A stretch of DNA of 64,000 bases from Anisodus tanguticus (taxonomy: Eukaryota; Streptophyta; Magnoliopsida; Solanales; Solanaceae), in NCBI GenBank assembly GCA_034509755.1, contig CM067541.1, positions 17,906,001-17,970,000 on the forward strand, written 5' to 3'. Of this stretch, positions 58,605-64,000 are shown one piece after another. The translations under genes were made by a program, and so were the position numbers. The notes under the pieces are model-generated. The model was not told the origin of the DNA. It saw only the letters and a list, made by a program, of their open reading frames with translations, and searched no databases. Position 1 is the first letter of the stretch. The number at the start of each line of letters is the position of its first letter.

Positions 58605-58735
58605 GCTCGCGCGTAAACTTAAAATGGGCCGTTACAAGTTTGGGCTGACATCTACATTCTGGAAGGGAGTTGGGCTAGTGAGTCTGAAATAATGAGGCCA
58701 AGATTGATTTATGGGTTTATGGCCCAAAATTTTTT
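58605..58735 (-). promoter_or_regulatory. TGGGCY (site II) promoter cluster
   Basis: ATGGGCCG (58624), TGGGCTG (58643), TGGGCTA (58672) and TGGCCCAAA (58720) occur within 110 bp directly upstream of the 5' UTR exon on the minus strand. Site II elements TGGGCC/T bind TCP factors and mark promoters of genes for translation, mitochondria and the cell cycle. No TATA box is visible, which is usual for that class. Confidence 0.6.
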
Positions 58736-58756
58736 TGATTTTAAAAACTTTTTTTC

Positions 58757-60075
58757 GGGCGGATTGCCCTTCGTATGGACTGGTCTTTAATTTTTGCGTC
58801 TCAAATTGCACGTCTTTTGATTTTTGTCTCTACTTCTCATTTACTGAAATTTTATGAACCAAAATACCCTTATTTGCAGGTTTACAAAATCAGAGATTCT
58901 AGGTTCGAACCCAGCAGAGTAAAAAAAAATTGCAAGGCAAGGTTTCATATAAACTATGTCAATTCGTGTAAAGTTACACAGAAACTATGTCTTGTCCAAC
59001 ATAGTTATGTAGGATAACGAAATTAGGGGTGGGCATATATCGATTTATATCGGTTTTGTATCCAAAAAATATGAACCGAATAAAAATCATTTTTTTAAAA
59101 AAACCTAATACAATTTTTTAAAAAAAACCCCGATATGTTCGGTTTATATCGCCGAACGTATCGGATTATATTGATTTTTTCTAGTAGGCTGGGGATTTTT
59201 TTAAAAAAAATTGAATTTTCAAAACTGAAATTGACATTCATACCTACACTATCATGAAATTTCGATGTTGAAATCTATTGTGTATCGTGAGATGTTTACT
59301 AAAGAAAAAGGAAAATTAGAAATCGATTTAGGGGAAAACACAAATTGATTGGGAAAACGGACGACGTCTCGAAAAAATATGCAAAATCAAAAAAATAATA
59401 TGGTAAAACGGACATCCGAGCGCAGAGTTATGACCATTTAAAGTTTTACCAATTTACAACTACTTTCAATCCCTACATTTTATGTCAATGCTTCCGTGAT
59501 ATGTTAATCAAGTTCATGTCACATGCGACTTCCATAAAAGCTTCATAGATTGGCTTCAATGGCTATGATTCAAGAGATAGTAGTAGCCTAAAATAAAAAA
59601 ATAAAAAAATTATATATTTAATTCAGTTTTTCGGTTCGGTTCGTATCCAAAATTTAAAAACCAAACCGAATCACTAAATCCTGATTCGGTTCGGTTTTTC
59701 AAAAAATCGATTTTATTAAAAAAAAAACACGAGAAAAAACCGAACCGAAATTCGATTCGGTTCGGTTTTTTCGGTTCTCCAGGTTTTTTGCCCACCCTAT
59801 TAATTTCTACAGAACTATGACGGACAACGGATCGTCTTAATTTCTACATAATTTCTATGTACTTTTATCCAAATAGGCATAGTTTCATAAAAAATATGCC
59901 TAGCGAAATTATTTTTTCTTTTTTTACTCTGTTGGGTTCGAACCCATAATCCAATTTTTTTTTTTTTATGTTTTCGATGTCAGGAATATTTTCGGCCATC
60001 TTTTTGTTACTTAAAGTACCGAATGACAAAAATTAAAGACCACCCCAAAATAGGGACATTCTTGTGAATTGCCCT
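58757..60075. mobile_element. Inverted-repeat element with a hAT-type insertion
   Basis: Left end GGTCTTTAATTTTTGCGTC and right end GACAAAAATTAAAGACCACC are inverted. Both continue into GGGC-rich outer words. It includes GGTTCGAACCCAGCAGAG and repeated AACTATGTC words. A TAGGGGTGGGCA-ended insertion lies at 59024-59799. No coding and no clear target duplication. Confidence 0.5.
59024..59799. mobile_element. hAT-like non-autonomous element
   Basis: It starts TAGGGGTGGGCA and ends TGCCCACCCTA, with CGGTTCGGTTT-type words at both subterminal zones in inverted orientation. Its core (about 59205-59510) matches the core of the element at 41934-42789. The 8 bases on each side do not match, so insertion borders are less secure than for the other hAT-type elements. 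Confidence 0.6.
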
Positions 60076-60098
60076 TTAGAAAATATTTACTGATCATT

Positions 60099-61111
60099 CG
60101 CACAAATGCCCCTATTTCGAGGTGGTCTTAAATTTTTGTCCTTCAAGTTTGTGTTCTTTAATTTTTGGCCTTCATCATTTTTTGGTGCAACATAATTAGA
60201 ATTTTGCAAGGCATAGTTAGTGTTTAGCTTCAGCATATGTATCATAACAAATTATGTTGGACAAGACATAACTTTCAACACTCAACATAATCTGAAAAAA
60301 CGCATAATTTCAGATTTCAGCAGGCATCTTTAGCGTTTAACTTTGACATATGTTTCATAACATCAATACAAATTATGCAAAACATAATTTTCAACACTCA
60401 ACGCAATTTGAAAAAATATTACAAAACTATGTCGTATAACTTAATTTATGCCGAGCGAGGCAAAATTTCAGTTTCCGAAAATAAAAATGTTACAGAAACT
60501 ATGTCTTGCGAAGTAGGCTTGGATATTTTCATAAAATAAATAGCAGACACAAAAATTAAAGACCAATGCATTTGAAGGGAAATCCGCGCAAAAAAATGAA
60601 TATTTAAGGGTCATTCACACGAATATCCCCTATCTTGGGTTAAGTAACAAAAAAGTGCCCGAAAATTTCCCTGACATAAAAAAATGGCCTACCCTTATAA
60701 TGACCGAATTTCGCAAGGTATACATTTATAGAACTTTTGCCTTGTCCGGCATAAATTATGTAGGAACTAAGTTATCCGGCATAAGTTGTGTAGTATCCAA
60801 TTCGGCTGACATAAGTTTATATTTTCACATCATAATATAACACAAGTTATGCCTTAGTTCCTACAGAAAAGTTCTCTAAACTTATGTCGAGTGCATTAAA
60901 TACTACACAACTTATGATGGATAATTTAATTCCTACAGAACTTATGTCGAACAAGGCAAAAGTTCTATAAACTTATGCATTGTGAAATTAGGTCATAGAT
61001 ACGGGTACTTTGGCCCACATTTTTTATTAAATTAGAAGCAGTGATAAAATTAAAGACCAGTGATTTGAGGGGCAAAAATTAAAGATCACCCGAAATAGGG
61101 GAAATCCGCAC
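60099..61111. mobile_element. Long inverted-repeat element, same family as 58757-60075
   Basis: The left end CAAATGCCCCTATTTCGAGG, then TGGTCTTAAATTTTTGTCC, is the inverse of GGCAAAAATTAAAGATCACC and CGAAATAGGGGAAATCCGC at about 61071-61110. The arms are at least 43 bp. The interior repeats ACAAATTATG / AACTTATG words in both orientations. No ORF. Superfamily not assigned. Confidence 0.55.
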
Positions 61112-61142
61112 AAAAAATAAATATTTATTAAATATTATTTAT

Positions 61143-63713
61143 TAAGCTTTTGGTGATGGATTTGGAGATCAAGATGGAGAAGAAGAAGAGGATTGTGGAT
61201 GGCATGTTAAGAATCAAATGAGGGAGTTTGACCATGGCCAGTGCAAAGGAAATGGGGGAGAGGTTGATGGCCAAGAGGGCTTTGGGGAGTAGTGGAGATG
61301 CGATCGGTATGTGGGACAGGACGGGCAGTTGCATTCGGGAGGTAGCTAGAGAAGTGCTAGGGGCCCTCGTGGGGGAACAGTGGTGGGCATCGAGGGGACT
61401 AGTGGTGGAATGGTAAGGTTCAAGAGAAGGTGGAAGTAAAGAAATCGGCGTATGCAAAATTAGTAGAAAGCAAGGATGAGGGGGAGAAGTGGATGAATAG
61501 GGAACCGTATAAGATGGCGAGGAAGAAGGCAAAACTAGTGGTTAGGGCGGCGAAAACGGCAGCTTTTGAATGCATGTATGTGGAATTAGAGGAGAGAGAC
61601 GGGGATAAGAAGTTGTACATACTAGCCAAGGCAAGGGAGATGGGGGCCCGTGACTTGGATCACATGAGGTGCATCAAGGATGAAGACAACAAAGTACTGG
61701 TGGAGAAAGCGCATATTAGGCGGAGGCGATAGTCTTACTTCCATAAACTCTTGAAAGAAAAAGGAGATGGAGACATTGTGTTAGGAGATCTGGAGCATTC
61801 TGGTAGGTATCGGGATTTTGGGTATTGTAGAAGCATTAAGGTTGAGGAGGTTAAGGGTGTTGTTCGTAGGATGCGCGGGGGACGAGCGATCGGGCATGAT
61901 GAGATCCTAGTTGAATTTTGGAAAAGCACAGGAAGGGCATGTTTGGAGTGGCTGACTGAGTTGTTTAACGCCATTTTTAAGTAGGCAGGAATGCCCAAAG
62001 AATGGAGGTGGAGTATAATGATTTCTTTGTACAAAAACAAATGTGATATCCAGAGTTACAACAACTATAGGGTATCAACTGCTGAGCCACACTATAAAAG
62101 TTTGGGAAGGGGTCGTGGAGATGAGGGTGAGGAGAGGCGTGTCTATTTTTTAGAACCAGTTTGGATTCATGCCGGGGCGTTCGACTACTAAAGTCATTCA
62201 TCTTATTAGAAGGTTGGTGGTGCAGTATATGGAGAGAAGTGAGACTTACATATAATTTTAATCGACCTCGAGAAGGCATATGACAAAGTCCCTAGGGAAG
62301 TTCTATGGAGATGTTTGGAGGTTAGAGGTGTACATGTGGCGTACACTAAGGTAATCAAGGATATGTATGACAGAGCCAAGACTAGGGTACAGACAGTAGG
62401 AGGAGACTCAGAGAATTTCCCAATGATGATGAGGTTGCACCAGGGATAAACTATTAGCCCATTCCTATTTGCCTTGGTGATGGATGGACTGACGACGACA
62501 AATTCAATGGGAGGTACCATGGTGTATGTTATTCGCAGACGACATAGTCCTGATTGATGAGACTCGCAACGGAGTGAACGTCAAGTTGGAGGCTTGGAGA
62601 TAGACTCTGGAGTCTAAAGGGTTCAGGTTTAGTAGGGCCAAGATCGAATATTTGGAGTGCAAGTTCAAAAATGGGAGCAACCCTGATACAAGCGTGGATG
62701 TGAGGCTTGGTACTCAGGTCATTCCAAAGAAAAGAGCTTCAAGTACCTAGGGTCTATTATCCAAGGGAATTGAGAGATTGATGACGATGTCACACATCGT
62801 ATTGGGGCATGGTGGATGAAATGGAGGCTAGCATCTGGAGTTTTGTGCGACAAAAAGGTGCCACCAAATCTTAAAGGCAAGTTCTATAGGGTGGTGGTTA
62901 GACCGATTATGTTGTATGGAGCAGAGTGTTGGCCAATCAAGACTTCGTACATACAAAAGATGAAAGTTGCGGATGAGGATGTTAAGATGGACGTGTGGGA
63001 ATACAAGGAGAGATATGATTAGAAATGATGATATCCAAGATAAAGTGGGAGTGGCCTCAGTGGAGGATAAGATGTGAAAAATGAGGTTGAGAGGTTCGAA
63101 CATGTGTAGAGAAGAGACACAGATGTCCCAGTGCGGAGGTGTGAGAGGTTGGCTATGGACGGGTTCAGGTAGGCCGAAAAAGTATTGGGGAGAGGTGACT
63201 AGACGGGATATGACGCAAGTGCAACTTACTGAGGACATGACCTTAGATAGGGGTTGTGGAGGACACATATTAGGGTAGAAGGGTAGTAGGTAGTCGAGCG
63301 TAGTCCTACTTACGCTTACAAAATGATAGTTGTAGTGTTATTACTGTAGGCCCGATTAGCCTATCACACTTATAGGCGCAGTATTGCTTTATAGTCCCCT
63401 GTAGTTTGATTTATGCTGCTATGTGTTCTTTAGTGTACTTTATTTATCTTATTTAGTTGTGTTAGCTACTGCTTCCTTTTGTTAGAATGCGCTACCATGG
63501 CGTATTCGATTTTGTTATCAGCATGTTCATATTGTTTTAATTTCTTGTCTGAGTCTGACCGTTTCTCTTGCTTTGCTTTGTTTTATGCTTTGTCTTGAGC
63601 CAAGGGTCTCCCGTAAACAACCGCTCTACCTACCAAGATAGAGGTAAGGTCTGTGTACACTCTACCCTTCACAGACCCCACGTTGTGGAATTTCACTGGA
63701 TATGTTATTGTTG
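61143..63713 (+). mobile_element. 5'-truncated RTE-type LINE with 19-bp target duplication
   Basis: The duplication TTTATTAAATATTATTTAT is perfect at 61124-61142 and 63714-63732. The element encodes a broken RTE ORF and ends in a 3' tail (GGTAAGGTCTGTGTACACTC, then GATATGTTATTGTTG). It lacks the endonuclease, so it is 5'-truncated, as is usual for LINE insertions. The target duplication is unblemished although the ORF has many breaks. Confidence 0.88.
61160..63280 (+). pseudogene. RTE LINE reverse transcriptase, broken
   Basis: Pieces in order: [60 protein letters not shown] (to a stop near 61730); [70 protein letters not shown] (62265); [17 protein letters not shown] with the catalytic FADD (62530); [80 protein letters not shown]. 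This is the RTE-clade RT core plus the C-terminal segment. At least eight stops or frameshifts make it inactive. Confidence 0.85.
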
Positions 63714-63732
63714 TTTATTAAATATTATTTAT

Positions 63733-64000
63733 ATATGCAAAATTATAAACCTAATTACACTATTTGGGAGGTTCCTATCTAATTAACTAACATAACCATA
63801 TTTCCAATGTATATAAAGTAAGGGATCATGCTTCAATCTTCCTCATTTTAAGCTCCAATCTTCCTCATCTTCTCTTTCTCTATCTTCTAAAACAATAACA
63901 CGATCAAGTGAATAAATGTAATGAAGGTTGACTGCAAAATTAAAAGAAAATCTTTGTTTTGACTTCGAAACTTTTATTGTTTAAAACTGTAATGAGAGTG
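63733..64000. other. Window end, intergenic
   Basis: A TATA-like ATATAAAGTAAG (about 63812) is followed by a repeated CAATCTTCCTCAT leader-like stretch (63833-63870). It could be the promoter of a gene beyond the window; no coding start is visible. Confidence 0.3.

Noticed and set aside
59024..59799. Target duplication for the hAT-like element
   Set aside because: The 8 bases before TAGGGG and after CACCCTA do not match, so no duplication is claimed there.

Overview
This window is nuclear DNA from a flowering plant: AT-rich, GT-AG introns, almost entirely transposable elements, with three apparently intact host genes and one receptor-kinase fragment. The repeat content fits Solanaceae best: many short-LTR Ty1/copia elements, an Ogre/Tat-like LTR element, RTE-type LINEs ending in TTG repeats, and a solendovirus-like endogenous pararetrovirus. 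The family assignment is an inference from repeat content, not a proof.

Layout. 1-4.5 kb: intergenic with two direct duplications, a Stowaway-type MITE and an inverted-repeat element. 4.5-7.7 kb (minus): a five-exon Nudix hydrolase gene whose third intron carries a 1,171-bp solo LTR. 8.9 kb: a copia LTR fragment. 9.3-26.3 kb: a three-level nest, in which a TIR-like element is split by a short-LTR copia (9434-25992), itself split inside its reverse transcriptase by an 11.7-kb Ogre/Tat-like element without gag-pol (13070-24760). 26.7-27.1 kb: a malectin-domain (CrRLK1L) fragment. 28.3-34.3 kb: two decayed copia elements fused tail to tail, carrying a 792-bp hAT-type element and a coding-only piece of another copia. 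34.9-39.95 kb: an endogenous caulimovirid (capsid end, coiled-coil ORF, protease, RT-RNase H, a broken transactivator-like ORF, a long intergenic region, promoter and leader). 41.6-43.0 kb: two nested hAT-type elements. 43.5-45.9 kb: an internally deleted copia. 46.7-47.8 kb: a decayed relative of the solo LTR. 50.0 kb: a small intron-less gene. 51.6-58.6 kb (minus): a gene for a 139-residue helical protein, with a nearly full-length copia in its first intron and TGGGCY-rich promoter DNA. 58.7-63.7 kb: inverted-repeat elements, then a 5'-truncated RTE LINE with a perfect 19-bp target duplication.

Function. The host genes show no shared pathway. The notable signals are structural: (1) a motif in the gag-pol-less element predicted to fold into two hairpins, present as two diverged single copies and an 8-unit array, with paired changes that keep the stems; (2) a run of small hairpins with compensatory stem changes, each followed by CCAAA or similar, upstream of the pararetroviral promoter; (3) palindromes in one copia LTR family that differ in sequence but keep symmetry and position. 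Coordinates of intact elements come from matching target-site duplications found by eye; no alignment or database search was run.
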